Below, one piece after another: positions 40,687-49,017 of a stretch of 64,000 nucleotides of DNA (position 1 is the stretch's first letter; each line of letters opens with the position of its first letter). The notes under the pieces were generated by a model. That model was not told the origin of the DNA, ran no database searches, and saw nothing but the letters and a program-made list of their open reading frames with translations. The DNA is from Xanthomonas boreopolis (lineage in GTDB: Bacteria; Pseudomonadota; Gammaproteobacteria; Xanthomonadales; Xanthomonadaceae). Location of the stretch: NCBI GenBank assembly GCA_014654535.1, contig BNBA01000011.1:59823-123822 (forward strand), given 5' to 3'. Both the position numbers and the translations under genes were made by a program.

Positions 40687-41196
40687 ATGGCTACCTTGTC
40701 GCGATCGCTCCCATTGCGTGCCCGGCAGCGCGGCGCGGTGCTGTACGTGGCGTTGATCATGCTCATCCTGCTGGCTTTGCTGGGGATCGCGGGCATGCAG
40801 GTGGCAGGGATGCAGGAGAAGATGGCAGCCAACTATCGAGCAGCCAACCTGGCATTCCAGCGAACAGAGGGGGTGACCCGGCGTGCGGAGAATGCCGTTG
40901 AGAGCATCGCCAATCGCACGTCTCTCGCTGCCGATGCGCCGCTCCAGTCGGGCGACATCCAGTTGGCGTGCGACGATGGATTCGACCCGGTCGCCTGGGG
41001 AAGAGCGCGCACTCTGGAAGGAGGGGAGGCCGTCAACGTCCGGCGCATCGATACCTGCATCGTCGGTCAGAGTGATTACGGTATGGGCAGTCCTTTGGAT
41101 CCTGTTTCGCCCATCTACCAGATCACGTCGTTCTCCACCGATACCGATAGCGATCCCTCCTCTTCGGCGGTGATCGACACCGTGTTCAAACTCTGA
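40687..41196 (+). CDS. pilX: Pilus assembly protein PilX
   Basis: 169 residues. RQRGAVLYVALIMLILLALL is the PilX N-terminal cleavage/helix region; as in other PilX proteins the +5 residue is not the canonical Glu. GMQEKMAANYRAANLAFQ follows as in the family. An in-frame TTG at 40678 overlaps the pilW stop and could be the start; ATG 40687 is preferred because GGGAA stands 9 bases upstream. Confidence 0.87.
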   Translation: MATLSRSLPLRARQRGAVLYVALIMLILLALLGIAGMQVAGMQEKMAANYRAANLAFQRTEGVTRRAENAVESIANRTSLAADAPLQSGDIQLACDDGFDPVAWGRARTLEGGEAVNVRRIDTCIVGQSDYGMGSPLDPVSPIYQITSFSTDTDSDPSSSAVIDTVFKL

Positions 41197-41204
41197 GGTT
41201 CGCG

Positions 41205-44200
41205 ATGGCAAGCCGTACATCCAAGATCGTGGTCGCCGGCACTTTCGCGTTACTGGCGGCCGGTGGCTACTTCGCCTACAACCTCCTGGCTGCGCAAGGG
41301 CAGGGCGAATTGGCCCAGGCGCCATTGAACAACACGACGCAAGCTCCGCCGGCTTTCATCATGGCGGTGGACGATTCCAACTCGATGACGTTCGAGCGGA
41401 TCTTTCCCGGCGGCGATGGGCGGATGCAGTGGAACGGAAGCAGCTTCTTCAGTTCGGCGGGCGTGTTCTATAACGTGGGACAGCCGTGCTCCAACAACTC
41501 TGTCGACTGTTATCTGTATTTGTTCCCGCACGTGGGCTTCAATAGCTCGTACTCGCCAGGTCGTGCCATCCCGCCCCTGGACGTGTTCGGCTTCGCGCGG
41601 TCGCCGACCTATAATGCCGGCTACTTCAATCCGAACGTGAATTACGATCCGTGGAAGCTGGCGGCCGCGGACAGTCAAGGGAACACGCTGTGGCCTGACG
41701 CGACGATTATCGATACTCGCGCGGATCCCCGGACTGGAACGGACTTCGCCACGGCTCATGGCGTCAGTTACGATCTCACGTCCTCCAGAGCGGTGAACAA
41801 CGAGCCATTCCAGTTCTTGACCGGCATGGTCATCCCCGCGGGGACCACCTATCGCTCGACGTCTCGAACATGCAATAGCTCCAATAGCAACGGCCTGCCT
41901 AGCACTAGCGGCAGCTGGACCTCCTTGAAGAACGACGTCGAGGTGCGCAACAACTGCACTGTCCAGCTGCAGTATTTCCCCGCTACGTTCTATCTGCCTG
42001 CCGACGCGGATGCCCCCGCGGGTTATCGCACGGACGATGCCAACCGTCCGGTCATCGCCAATGCCTGCGGGCCTGGCTGCGGCATGCGCCGCTACGAGAT
42101 AAAGCCGGCCAACTATACGTCCACGGCGGCTTACGACGCGGCTATCAAGAACTTCGCGAATTGGTTCCAGTACCACCGCAATCGCATTCTTTCGATGGTG
42201 GGATCGTCCTCGCATGCGATGTTCGATGCCAGCAACATGCGGGTGGGATATTTCACGATCAACAACCGAACCGCGGTGACCATGTATGACGTGGTCACGC
42301 AGCGTTCGAACCTGTACGCGCAGATATACGCGTTGAAGCCCAACGGAGGGACTCCCAATCGCGAGGCCGTCGCCTTCCTGGGAGAACAGTTCCGCCGGAC
42401 CGACGACAATGCGCCAGTGAAGCTTGCCTGCCAGCGCAATGGCGGCATGTTGTTCACGGATGGATACACCAATACCACCAGTAGCGTATCCGGCTATGGC
42501 AATGCCGATTCGGCGGGAGGAGCCAACCTGAGTGGTGCTCCCTTCCCTGACAACTATTCCAATACGATCGCCGACATCGCGGCCGCCTACTATGCGGGCG
42601 GAACGTACACGCCCTTGCGTACCGGAACGAATTTCCCGGTGGGCAGGGTGCCGGTGCCCAAACAGTGCAATACGTTGGATCCGAGTTCGGCGGATTGGAA
42701 GCGCCTGGACTGCCAGACCAACCTACACATGAATTTTTACGGCGTTACCTTGGGGGCCCAGGGCAAGATCTTCGAGGTCAACCAGGCGGCTACCGAGGAT
42801 CCCTACACCAATCCGCCAAGCTGGAATGCGAATGGCGATCCATTGAGCTCCGATGACGGCCGCGTCATCGACGAGCTCTGGCACGCGACCATCAACAGCC
42901 GCGGCGAGTTCATCAATGCCAAGACACCTGCGGAAGTCACTGCCGCAATGCGTCGCGTCCTGTCCTCTGTGAGCGCGGGCTCCTCGCCCTCAGGAAGCCT
43001 CGCATTGACGGGTGCCAGGATCGGAGCCGGGTCACTTACCGTTTCCCCGAGCTACGAGGTCGCCAACGAAGGCACCGATTGGTTCAGCCGACTCAATGCC
43101 TCCAGCGTCAGCGTGGATCCGAGAACGCGCGAGGTCCTGTACACGCCCCTATGGGAGGCAAGTGCACGCTTGCCTGCCGCCGCCTCGCGCCGCGTGTACT
43201 TCTCCAGCGGCAGCACGGTCAGCGAATTCACTAGCGACAACGTGACCCTGGCCGGGCTGTGCAGCACGCCGTCCTCGAGCTATCCCGGCATGAGTCGGTG
43301 CACCGAGGTTACGCTGGGGGGGCTGGGAGCTACATCCGAGAGTGCTGTTGCCTACCTGCGCGGGGACGTCAGCGGTGAGAAGCGCAACGGCGGCAAACTG
43401 CGAGATCGCACCACAAGACTGGGCGATATCGTGAATTCGACACCCGTGATCAGTTCGCCTATCGACGACTATGGGTACCGCTCCCTGGCAGGAGGTCTGG
43501 GGGCAAGCTATCTCCAGTACTTGAACGCAAAGCGCCAAAGCAAGCGTTATATGGTCTACGTCGGCGCCAACGACGGCATGTTGCATGCCTTCGATGGCGG
43601 CATGGACGGCAGTGGGGCGATCAGCGGTAACGGTGGCCAGGAAGTATTCGCGTACATCCCGGCCACTTCCTATGGTCACATGGGCAATCTGTTGTTTCCC
43701 TACGATCCGGACCAGAAGAACGACCAGAAGTTCGCGCATCGCTACTTCGTGGATGGGCCGGTGGCCTTGGGCGATAGCTATTACGGAGGCAGCTGGCATA
43801 CCACGCTCGTGGGAACCACGGGTGCGGGCGGTCGCGGCGTGTTCGCTCTGGACGTCACGACGCCAGGCAGTTTTGGTGCCAGCAGTAGGCTGTGGGAGAT
43901 CAACGATCTCGATACCAGCCTCCCCCAAGCCGTGCGCCAGAACATCGGCCACGTGCTTGGCAAGCCAGTGATCGTGCCCGTGAAGGCCGGCAATGGCGAT
44001 GTCTCCTGGAAGGCGATCTTCGGCAATGGCTACAACAGCGCCAGCGGGAAGGCGGTGTTGTTCTTGGTCGACATCGGGACCGGAGCGCCGAGCATCCGGA
44101 TGATCGAGGCAGTCGAACCCGCCAGCAGTGCCCCGGCCGGCAGCAACGGCCTGGGCAATATCGTCGTGATCGACCGTTGGGGCGGAGCCAGCCAGACAAC

Positions 44201-45035
44201 ACGGGTAAGGGATGGCTTTGCTGATACCGTGTATGGAGCCGACCAGCGCGGTGCCGTGTGGAAGTTCGACTTGCGCGATGCGTCCAATTCCGTGTCCGTG
44301 CCCGTGTTCACGACGGCTACGCACAGCGACTCGGGACAGATCTATCGGCAGCCAATCACCGGGGGCTTGGCCGCCGCCGCTGGCGAGATGGGGGGGGTGC
44401 TGCTGGTATTCGGTACCGGCAGTTTCTCCTTCACGAACGACGTCAGCGATACGAGCACGCAATCGCTGTATGGTTTCACGGATATTTCCGAAGGGCGGGC
44501 GACCACGACGCTGACGCGTTCCAGCCTCATGCCTTATACGGTCTCTTCCAGCGGGAACGTCCGTACGCTCACCGCAGGTGCCCGTCCTGCGGGGGCGGTT
44601 GGCTGGTACGTGGATCTGCCGGCAGGCGAACGATTCGTCGGTAACCCGGAGATCGTATCAGGCATCGTGTTCATGCCCACGTACGTACCACAGCAGACGT
44701 CCAGCGGTTGCAGTACCGATGGATCCAACTGGCTCTTCGGTCTTAGTGCTCGCACTGGCGCTGGAGGCTTGGCCGGAGTGAGGGTAGGGTCGCCCACGGG
44801 GGCCTCGTTGACGGGGGGCACTGCAGGAATTTCGCTGGATACAGGGGGCAACGCACCCGTGAAGGACGTTGCAGTGTCAGTGGTTCCGAGGCTTGCGCCG
44901 CCCGAGACGGTGGGTGGCGGCAATCCACCGTCCCCGCCGGAGTTCGGATGCTGGATGGCGGTCAATGTGAGTGGTGCCAGCCCGATGTACTTGCCATATC
45001 CCTGCGGTCGCCAGTCCTGGCGCCAAATCCAATAG
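41205..45035 (+). CDS. pilY1: PilY1/PilC-type pilus tip adhesin
   Basis: 1276 residues. A hydrophobic N-terminal segment (residues 8-29) exports it. A von Willebrand A-like region starts with the MIDAS sequence DDSNS (residues 56-60). The C-terminal third is the PilC beta-propeller, identified by YMVYVGANDGMLHAFDGG (about residue 783) and repeated blade motifs. PilY1 caps the minor pilins and mediates adhesion, surface sensing and pilus retraction control. The N-terminal 700 residues are the strain-variable part. It ends with a hydrophilic Pro/Gly-rich segment and CWMAVNVSG. Confidence 0.93.
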   Translation: MASRTSKIVVAGTFALLAAGGYFAYNLLAAQGQGELAQAPLNNTTQAPPAFIMAVDDSNSMTFERIFPGGDGRMQWNGSSFFSSAGVFYNVGQPCSNNSVDCYLYLFPHVGFNSSYSPGRAIPPLDVFGFARSPTYNAGYFNPNVNYDPWKLAAADSQGNTLWPDATIIDTRADPRTGTDFATAHGVSYDLTSSRAVNNEPFQFLTGMVIPAGTTYRSTSRTCNSSNSNGLPSTSGSWTSLKNDVEVRNNCTVQLQYFPATFYLPADADAPAGYRTDDANRPVIANACGPGCGMRRYEIKPANYTSTAAYDAAIKNFANWFQYHRNRILSMVGSSSHAMFDASNMRVGYFTINNRTAVTMYDVVTQRSNLYAQIYALKPNGGTPNREAVAFLGEQFRRTDDNAPVKLACQRNGGMLFTDGYTNTTSSVSGYGNADSAGGANLSGAPFPDNYSNTIADIAAAYYAGGTYTPLRTGTNFPVGRVPVPKQCNTLDPSSADWKRLDCQTNLHMNFYGVTLGAQGKIFEVNQAATEDPYTNPPSWNANGDPLSSDDGRVIDELWHATINSRGEFINAKTPAEVTAAMRRVLSSVSAGSSPSGSLALTGARIGAGSLTVSPSYEVANEGTDWFSRLNASSVSVDPRTREVLYTPLWEASARLPAAASRRVYFSSGSTVSEFTSDNVTLAGLCSTPSSSYPGMSRCTEVTLGGLGATSESAVAYLRGDVSGEKRNGGKLRDRTTRLGDIVNSTPVISSPIDDYGYRSLAGGLGASYLQYLNAKRQSKRYMVYVGANDGMLHAFDGGMDGSGAISGNGGQEVFAYIPATSYGHMGNLLFPYDPDQKNDQKFAHRYFVDGPVALGDSYYGGSWHTTLVGTTGAGGRGVFALDVTTPGSFGASSRLWEINDLDTSLPQAVRQNIGHVLGKPVIVPVKAGNGDVSWKAIFGNGYNSASGKAVLFLVDIGTGAPSIRMIEAVEPASSAPAGSNGLGNIVVIDRWGGASQTTRVRDGFADTVYGADQRGAVWKFDLRDASNSVSVPVFTTATHSDSGQIYRQPITGGLAAAAGEMGGVLLVFGTGSFSFTNDVSDTSTQSLYGFTDISEGRATTTLTRSSLMPYTVSSSGNVRTLTAGARPAGAVGWYVDLPAGERFVGNPEIVSGIVFMPTYVPQQTSSGCSTDGSNWLFGLSARTGAGGLAGVRVGSPTGASLTGGTAGISLDTGGNAPVKDVAVSVVPRLAPPETVGGGNPPSPPEFGCWMAVNVSGASPMYLPYPCGRQSWRQIQ

Positions 45036-45048
45036 CGGAGAGCGTCAG

Positions 45049-45495
45049 ATGGCCACGATCTATGGAAATCCTCCGGTTCCGCGAGCTATGACATCCATAC
45101 GGTCCATCGGGATGGCCGGCTTCACGCTCATCGAACTGATGATTGTGGTGGCCGTGATAGCCATTCTTGCCGCCATTGCATATCCGTCTTACCAGGATCA
45201 AGTGCGCAAGTCGCGTCGAGCCCAGGCCAAGGCGGACCTGGTGGAGTACGCACAAAGGGCCGAGCGTTACCACACCACCAACAACACTTACGAAGGCTAT
45301 GCGCTGCCCACTGCGCAATCGCCAAGGGAAGGCGGGACGGCTCATTATCAGCTCGCCTTCCAAGGAGCCCAGGCGACGTTCACGATCACCGCCACTCCCC
45401 AGGGGGGGCAGGCCCAGGACAAGTGCGGGACGTTGACGCTGAACCAGGCCGGCGTGAAAACGCCGGCGGAAACGACGGTTTCCGGCTGTTGGTAG
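45049..45495 (+). CDS. pilE: Type IV pilin PilE-like
   Basis: 148 residues as annotated. The cleavage site is G|FTLIELMIVVAVIAILAAIA with Glu at +5, then YPSYQDQVRKSRRAQAKADL, typical of PilE-type minor pilins in this cluster. Two cysteines near the C-terminus (KCGTL and SGCW) can form the disulfide loop of pilins. The ATG at 45049 has GGAGAG 6 bases upstream and gives a 24-residue leader; ATG 45088 would give 11 residues, closer to the usual type IVa leader. Confidence 0.9.
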   Translation: MATIYGNPPVPRAMTSIRSIGMAGFTLIELMIVVAVIAILAAIAYPSYQDQVRKSRRAQAKADLVEYAQRAERYHTTNNTYEGYALPTAQSPREGGTAHYQLAFQGAQATFTITATPQGGQAQDKCGTLTLNQAGVKTPAETTVSGCW

Positions 45496-45513
45496 CGATG
45501 TATCGATCAAGGC

Positions 45514-45542
45514 TTGCATCGGACGAAGCCAGTGTCTAGAAT
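45514..45542 (+). promoter_or_regulatory. Promoter of tRNA-Asn
   Basis: TTGCAT (45514-45519) and TAGAAT (45537-45542) with a 17-base spacer; predicted start about 45549, a few bases before the tRNA. Confidence 0.75.
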
Positions 45543-45552
45543 GCGCCTCCCC

Positions 45553-45629
45553 GCCCGAATAGCTCAGCCGGTTAGAGCACTTGACTGTTAATCAGGGGGT
45601 CGTTGGTTCGAGTCCAACTTCGGGCGCCA
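45553..45629 (+). tRNA. tRNA-Asn (GTT)
   Basis: A 77-nt cloverleaf: acceptor GCCCGAA/TTCGGGC, D-stem GCTC/GAGC, anticodon stem CTTGA/TCAGG with CTGTTAA loop (GTT), T-stem GTTGG/CCAAC with TTCGAGT loop, encoded GCCA end. It is intact even though the prophage begins directly behind it. Confidence 0.97.
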
Positions 45630-45716
45630 TATACTTCAAGGGCTTGCGCGATCTGCGCAGGCCCTTGTCTTTTGGGCCGGGAAAATTTTCGGGAAAATCG
45701 CCACGTTCCACGGCGT
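45585..45716. other. Probable attL: 3' end of tRNA-Asn with phage junction
   Basis: A phage integrase gene ends 88 bases downstream of tRNA-Asn and is followed inward by phage genes only. The attachment core is therefore inferred to lie in the 3' half of the tRNA (anticodon to CCA). The short direct repeats GGGAAAAT at 45680-45687 and 45691-45698 could be integrase sites. The exact core needs the other end, which is outside the window. Confidence 0.6.
45637..45673 (+). terminator. Terminator after tRNA-Asn
   Basis: A 13-bp stem with one G-T pair (45637-45649 / 45655-45667), loop GATCT, followed by TCTTTT. It should end tRNA-Asn transcription and may have come with the phage. Confidence 0.8.
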
Positions 45717-46913
45717 TCAGCGGGGCTTACGGCCCGGCAGCTGGGGTGGCTGCACGACGGGCACCTCGTGATCGTACAGGGCCGTCATCGCCGGCGACAC
45801 GTGCCCCGCGGCCTGCTGCTTGTCGGCCCGCGTGCCCCGGGTATCCGTGACGCCCCGGTGCTTGAGCCCGTGGAGCGAGAAGCGCTGTTCCTCCGTGATG
45901 ACGCCCTGCTCGATGGCGGAGGTGATGATGCGCTGCCAGGCCGACTTCAGCGCCGAGCGCGACAGCGGCGTGCCCTCCTGCGTGACCAGGAGCTTCCTGG
46001 CCTCGGCGGCGATCGGCACGGGCCGGCGGTGGGCCTTGATCCGCTCGGCGCGGTACGCCGTCAGCCAGTCCCAGGCCCAGCGCAGATCCGGGTTCCAAGC
46101 TGTGATCGTGTCCAGCGAGCCCTTCCGGCGGGCGCTCCGCACCCCCTCGGGCAGCTCATCCGCATCGGTCAGGTCAGTGACCTCGATGCCGCGCAGGCGC
46201 GCGTTGTAGGCCAGCACCATCACCGCTGGGATGTAGGGCGGGATGCCCCCCTTGCTGTGCAGCGGAAGCGCCGCACGGGCCTTTGCGTGGGCCAGGACCG
46301 CCGCGAACGCGTCAGGCGCCGGCATGTGGTGCTCGCGCCGCTCCTTGGCCGCACGGACGCCGACCGCCGGGTTGTGCTTGCAGTGGCCGTGCCGGATGCC
46401 CCAGGCGAACAGCCGCCGCAGGTAGCGAAGGACGTGGTTGGCCGTAGTCGGGCGTGCCGGGGCTGCCGGCCGGCCGTGCGCCGCGGCCCAGCCTGTTGCG
46501 AACGCCTCGACGAGGCGCTGCACGCCCGGGACGGTCATGCGCTCGATCTGCATATCCCCCAGCTTGGACCCGTCGCGCATCACGAACGCGCAGGCGAGGT
46601 CGCCGTGGCGCGTATAGTCGTCGCGCGTCGACTTCGACAGCTCTCGCCATTCGCTCGACTCGCGGAACTTGCGGTCCAGGTAGGTGAGGGTGCCGGTGGT
46701 TCTGCCCGTCCGCCGGCCCTCCATGATCGCGTGCAACTCCGACAACCGGGCGGCCGCACGGGCCACGGTGACCTTCACGCGGCCGCCGCCTTCCGGGTGC
46801 TCCTCCAGCACGTACCAGCGGTTGTGCTCCCAGTACACGCCGGGTGGCAGCGCCGACTGATCGATGTGGGCCGGGATCGAGGGGTTGAACTTGCGCTTGC
46901 GCCCGCGAGCCAT
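45717..46913 (-). CDS. Phage tyrosine-family integrase
   Basis: 398 residues. The catalytic-domain residues are recognisable: Arg in ARLRGIE, His-Gly-Leu-Lys in SLHGLKHRGVTDT (Lys in place of the usual Arg, a variant I know from related phage integrases), GHVSPAM, and Tyr in TALYDHE. An N-terminal SAM-like core-binding domain (RKFRESSEWRELSKSTRDDY) precedes it. The ATG at 46913 (MARGRKRKF) is chosen since it shares a base with the stop of the upstream gene (TGATG). It is the last gene of the leftward operon, reading toward tRNA-Asn. Confidence 0.93.
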   Translation of the reverse strand: MARGRKRKFNPSIPAHIDQSALPPGVYWEHNRWYVLEEHPEGGGRVKVTVARAAARLSELHAIMEGRRTGRTTGTLTYLDRKFRESSEWRELSKSTRDDYTRHGDLACAFVMRDGSKLGDMQIERMTVPGVQRLVEAFATGWAAAHGRPAAPARPTTANHVLRYLRRLFAWGIRHGHCKHNPAVGVRAAKERREHHMPAPDAFAAVLAHAKARAALPLHSKGGIPPYIPAVMVLAYNARLRGIEVTDLTDADELPEGVRSARRKGSLDTITAWNPDLRWAWDWLTAYRAERIKAHRRPVPIAAEARKLLVTQEGTPLSRSALKSAWQRIITSAIEQGVITEEQRFSLHGLKHRGVTDTRGTRADKQQAAGHVSPAMTALYDHEVPVVQPPQLPGRKPR

Positions 46914-47149
46914 CAGATCAGGTCCTCCATCTTCGGCACGTCGTCGTTCTGCAGCGGGCGTAACCCGAGCGCGGCGTTCAGCGCTTCGAGGGTCGTCCAG
47001 ATGCCGCCTTTGCCGTCGTAACGGTATTTGATGCCCTGATCCTTGGCCCAGGCCTCGACCTTCGCACGGCTGACCTTCTTCCCGCCGCCGCACATCAACT
47101 GCAGGTCCTCGAACGTGTAGATCTCTGGTAGGCGTTCAGCCGCTCCCAT
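46913..47149 (-). CDS. Small DNA-binding protein, possible excisionase
   Basis: 78 residues: IYTFEDLQLMCGGGKKVSRA then VEAWAKDQGIKYRYDGKGG and WTTLEALNAALGL. The pattern of a short winged-helix-like reader followed by 'IWTT...ALN' resembles phage excisionase-like/DUF4224-type proteins next to integrases. Assignment rests mainly on size and position. Confidence 0.55.
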   Translation of the reverse strand: MGAAERLPEIYTFEDLQLMCGGGKKVSRAKVEAWAKDQGIKYRYDGKGGIWTTLEALNAALGLRPLQNDDVPKMEDLI

Positions 47150-47585
47150 TCCTTCCTCCCTCCAGCGCCTGCACGGCTTCCTGGTACTTCTTCCTGAGCC
47201 TAGCGGCGGTCAATGGGTCGAGTAGCGCTAGTCGCTCTTCATTGCTGTTGTCGGATATGTCGGCAAGCTTCACACGGAGAGCCGTAGCGTCTTGACGTAT
47301 TTTCCCTAGGTACTGGTGTTCTGAGATTCCCCGGACCCTCGTTAGGGCCTGAACTGCATGGACGATTGACGCAGGAAAGCTAGCCATTAGCTCGGCCCTG
47401 AACACCACGTCGCAGTCCTCAAGCACGTCATGCAGCCATGCGACGGCCTCGGCTAAGTCATCGCCTCTTACCGATGCAGCAACTCGGGCGACATGCTCGA
47501 TATACGGGCGTCCAGCCTTATCTACCTGCCCAGAATGGGCGCGGATGGCTAGATTCTTTGCCATTTCGACTATATCGGCCATCAT
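47136..47585 (-). CDS. Phage HD-domain (p)ppGpp hydrolase-like protein
   Basis: 149 residues that look like a stand-alone SpoT-type hydrolase (Mesh1/SAH). The metal and catalytic residues are complete: His17 (AIRAHSGQ), His31 (YIEHVARVA), His52-Asp53 with Glu56-Asp57 (LHDVLEDCD), and the later Asp in VKLADISDNSN. No synthetase domain is present. It would hydrolyse alarmones, which on a phage could counter stringent-response or toxic-synthetase defence; that role is inference. Overlaps its neighbours at both ends (14 and 4 bases). Confidence 0.8.
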   Translation of the reverse strand: MMADIVEMAKNLAIRAHSGQVDKAGRPYIEHVARVAASVRGDDLAEAVAWLHDVLEDCDVVFRAELMASFPASIVHAVQALTRVRGISEHQYLGKIRQDATALRVKLADISDNSNEERLALLDPLTAARLRKKYQEAVQALEGGRNGSG

Positions 47586-47824
47586 CGGTTACCTGCTTCC
47601 AGCGCCGCCCACGTCAGCGGGTGCTGGGCCCTCTTGATTCGCTCGCGCGCAGTGTCGTAATGCACGCCGAGCCGTTCTGCGACCTGACGCGTCGAGTAGC
47701 GCTTGCCATCGATCACGTGCGCGTACAGCGCCGCCCGGGCGTGGCCGCCGCGGCGCGATCCCATGCGCGTGACGGCTGGCCGGAAATCCAGCGGTCCCGG
47801 GCACGTGGGGCTGCGGTCAGGCAT
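47582..47824 (-). CDS. Small helix-turn-helix phage protein
   Basis: 80 residues with a C-terminal helix-turn-helix of the sigma-region-4/resolvase type (RYSTRQVAERLGVHYDTARE). The N-terminal half is basic (RMGSRRGGHARAAL). It may act as a regulator or DNA-packaging/recombination helper; no closer family is recognised. ATG 47824 overlaps the upstream gene by 8 bases. Confidence 0.65.
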   Translation of the reverse strand: MPDRSPTCPGPLDFRPAVTRMGSRRGGHARAALYAHVIDGKRYSTRQVAERLGVHYDTARERIKRAQHPLTWAALEAGNR

Positions 47825-48830
47825 TGGGACCTCCAGGGAAGTCCGTGTGCTCGACGCCATCCAGCAGCCGGCCGGCGGCCTTCTTGCCGACACGCGCAAC
47901 CGAGAAACCGCCCTGGAGACTGGTGTGCATCACGCCGCCGACGCTGTAGAGCTTTTCCCCCGTCTCCCCGATCATGCCTGGTGCCGGTTTCCACTCGCCC
48001 CATTGCTTGAACAGGAACGGGACGCCGTGCTCGGCGCACTGGTCTCGCAGACTGTAGGCCCAGTCCGGGTGCATCGGGCGGGCGCCGGCGCCGCTCTCGC
48101 CGCCGACTATGACCCAATCCACGGCATACCTCGGATCCGTGACCCCGCCAGCCTTGTGCGCCCGGAAACCGGACAGCACGTTGTCGCAGTAGGTCCACAC
48201 GTCCGGGTTTTCCGGGTCGCCGCGATAGTCGCCGTGCTCGGTCCGCATCACCTGCGTCAGGTTCACCGGCCCCAGCAGCGGCTCCATGGACAGGAACCGC
48301 ACCGCCGCCGGCACGCGAAGCAGCTTCGGGATGTCCCGGTTCGCCTCGGCCTGATTGGCGATCGTGGCGCCGATCCAGACGTTCGGCCACGGCACGTCGC
48401 GCCAGCGGGTCAGGCCGTGCGACATCACGTCCAGCGCCTGGTCCAGTAGCCGCTCGGCGCAGCCGATGCGCTTGGTCAGCAGCAGCCAGTCCAAGTTCGG
48501 GGTTTCCGCGATCAGCTCCAGCAGGTCGATGCGCCACTGCGGATCGACCTCGGTGTCGAACACGTCCGCCAGCGATGCGCAGAATACGCGGCGCCGGCGG
48601 CCGTGCTCAGCGAAGAACTCGTCATGCTTGGCGTTCCAGCGCAGCGGCAGTGCCCAGTTGCTCGGCGCGGTGCGGCGGCGCGGCTTGCCGGCGCCCCACT
48701 CGATGCCGAACCGGCGCGTTGGCGTGGCCACGCTGGCGTAGCAGTTGTCGCAAGCCGGGCTGACCTTGGTGCAGCCGATCCACGGATTGAACGTGGCGTC
48801 GGTCCACTCGATACGGGAAGTCTCAGCCAT
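47817..48830 (-). CDS. Phage Gp37/Gp68 family protein (DUF5131)
   Basis: 337 residues. The conserved N-terminus IEWTDATFNPWIGC, then TKVSPACDNCYA, provides three cysteines (20, 27, 30) spaced C-x6-C-x2-C, and LSMEPLLGPV, DWVIVGGESG and GVPFLFKQWGEW are family blocks. The family is widespread in phages and mobile elements and is radical-SAM-like by its cysteine motif and fold prediction in the literature, but has no known substrate. Confidence 0.85.
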   Translation of the reverse strand: MAETSRIEWTDATFNPWIGCTKVSPACDNCYASVATPTRRFGIEWGAGKPRRRTAPSNWALPLRWNAKHDEFFAEHGRRRRVFCASLADVFDTEVDPQWRIDLLELIAETPNLDWLLLTKRIGCAERLLDQALDVMSHGLTRWRDVPWPNVWIGATIANQAEANRDIPKLLRVPAAVRFLSMEPLLGPVNLTQVMRTEHGDYRGDPENPDVWTYCDNVLSGFRAHKAGGVTDPRYAVDWVIVGGESGAGARPMHPDWAYSLRDQCAEHGVPFLFKQWGEWKPAPGMIGETGEKLYSVGGVMHTSLQGGFSVARVGKKAAGRLLDGVEHTDFPGGPNA

Positions 48831-49014
48831 CGCTCGCCTCCTGCGGGCTTCCCGCTTTCTGCGTCCTACCAAACACCGCATTGCATGTCTCGCGCTGCGC
48901 CCTTCGTTTTGCGCCGTCCCGCGCGCAGGTGATCATGTCCATGCCATCTTTCGGGCGGAACAGGCTGATAGCGGCCATTCCTGCGAAGAAGCAGAACAGC
49001 TTGAACCTAAGCAT
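48823..49014 (-). CDS. Small hypothetical protein with N-terminal hydrophobic segment
   Basis: 63 residues: MLRFKLFCFFAGMAAISLF is hydrophobic, the rest is basic with two Cys (MITCARD, ETCNAVF). Overlaps the DUF5131 start by 8 bases, as usual in this operon. Function unknown. Confidence 0.5.
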   Translation of the reverse strand: MLRFKLFCFFAGMAAISLFRPKDGMDMITCARDGAKRRAQRETCNAVFGRTQKAGSPQEASDG

Positions 49015-49017
49015 CCT

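Noticed and set aside
45680..45700. Similarity of TTTTCGGGAAAATCG near the phage junction to sequence at 26043-26057 in the Trm112-like gene
   Set aside because: Short and most likely coincidental; the second copy is within a conserved coding end far from the prophage, so it is not an attachment-site repeat.
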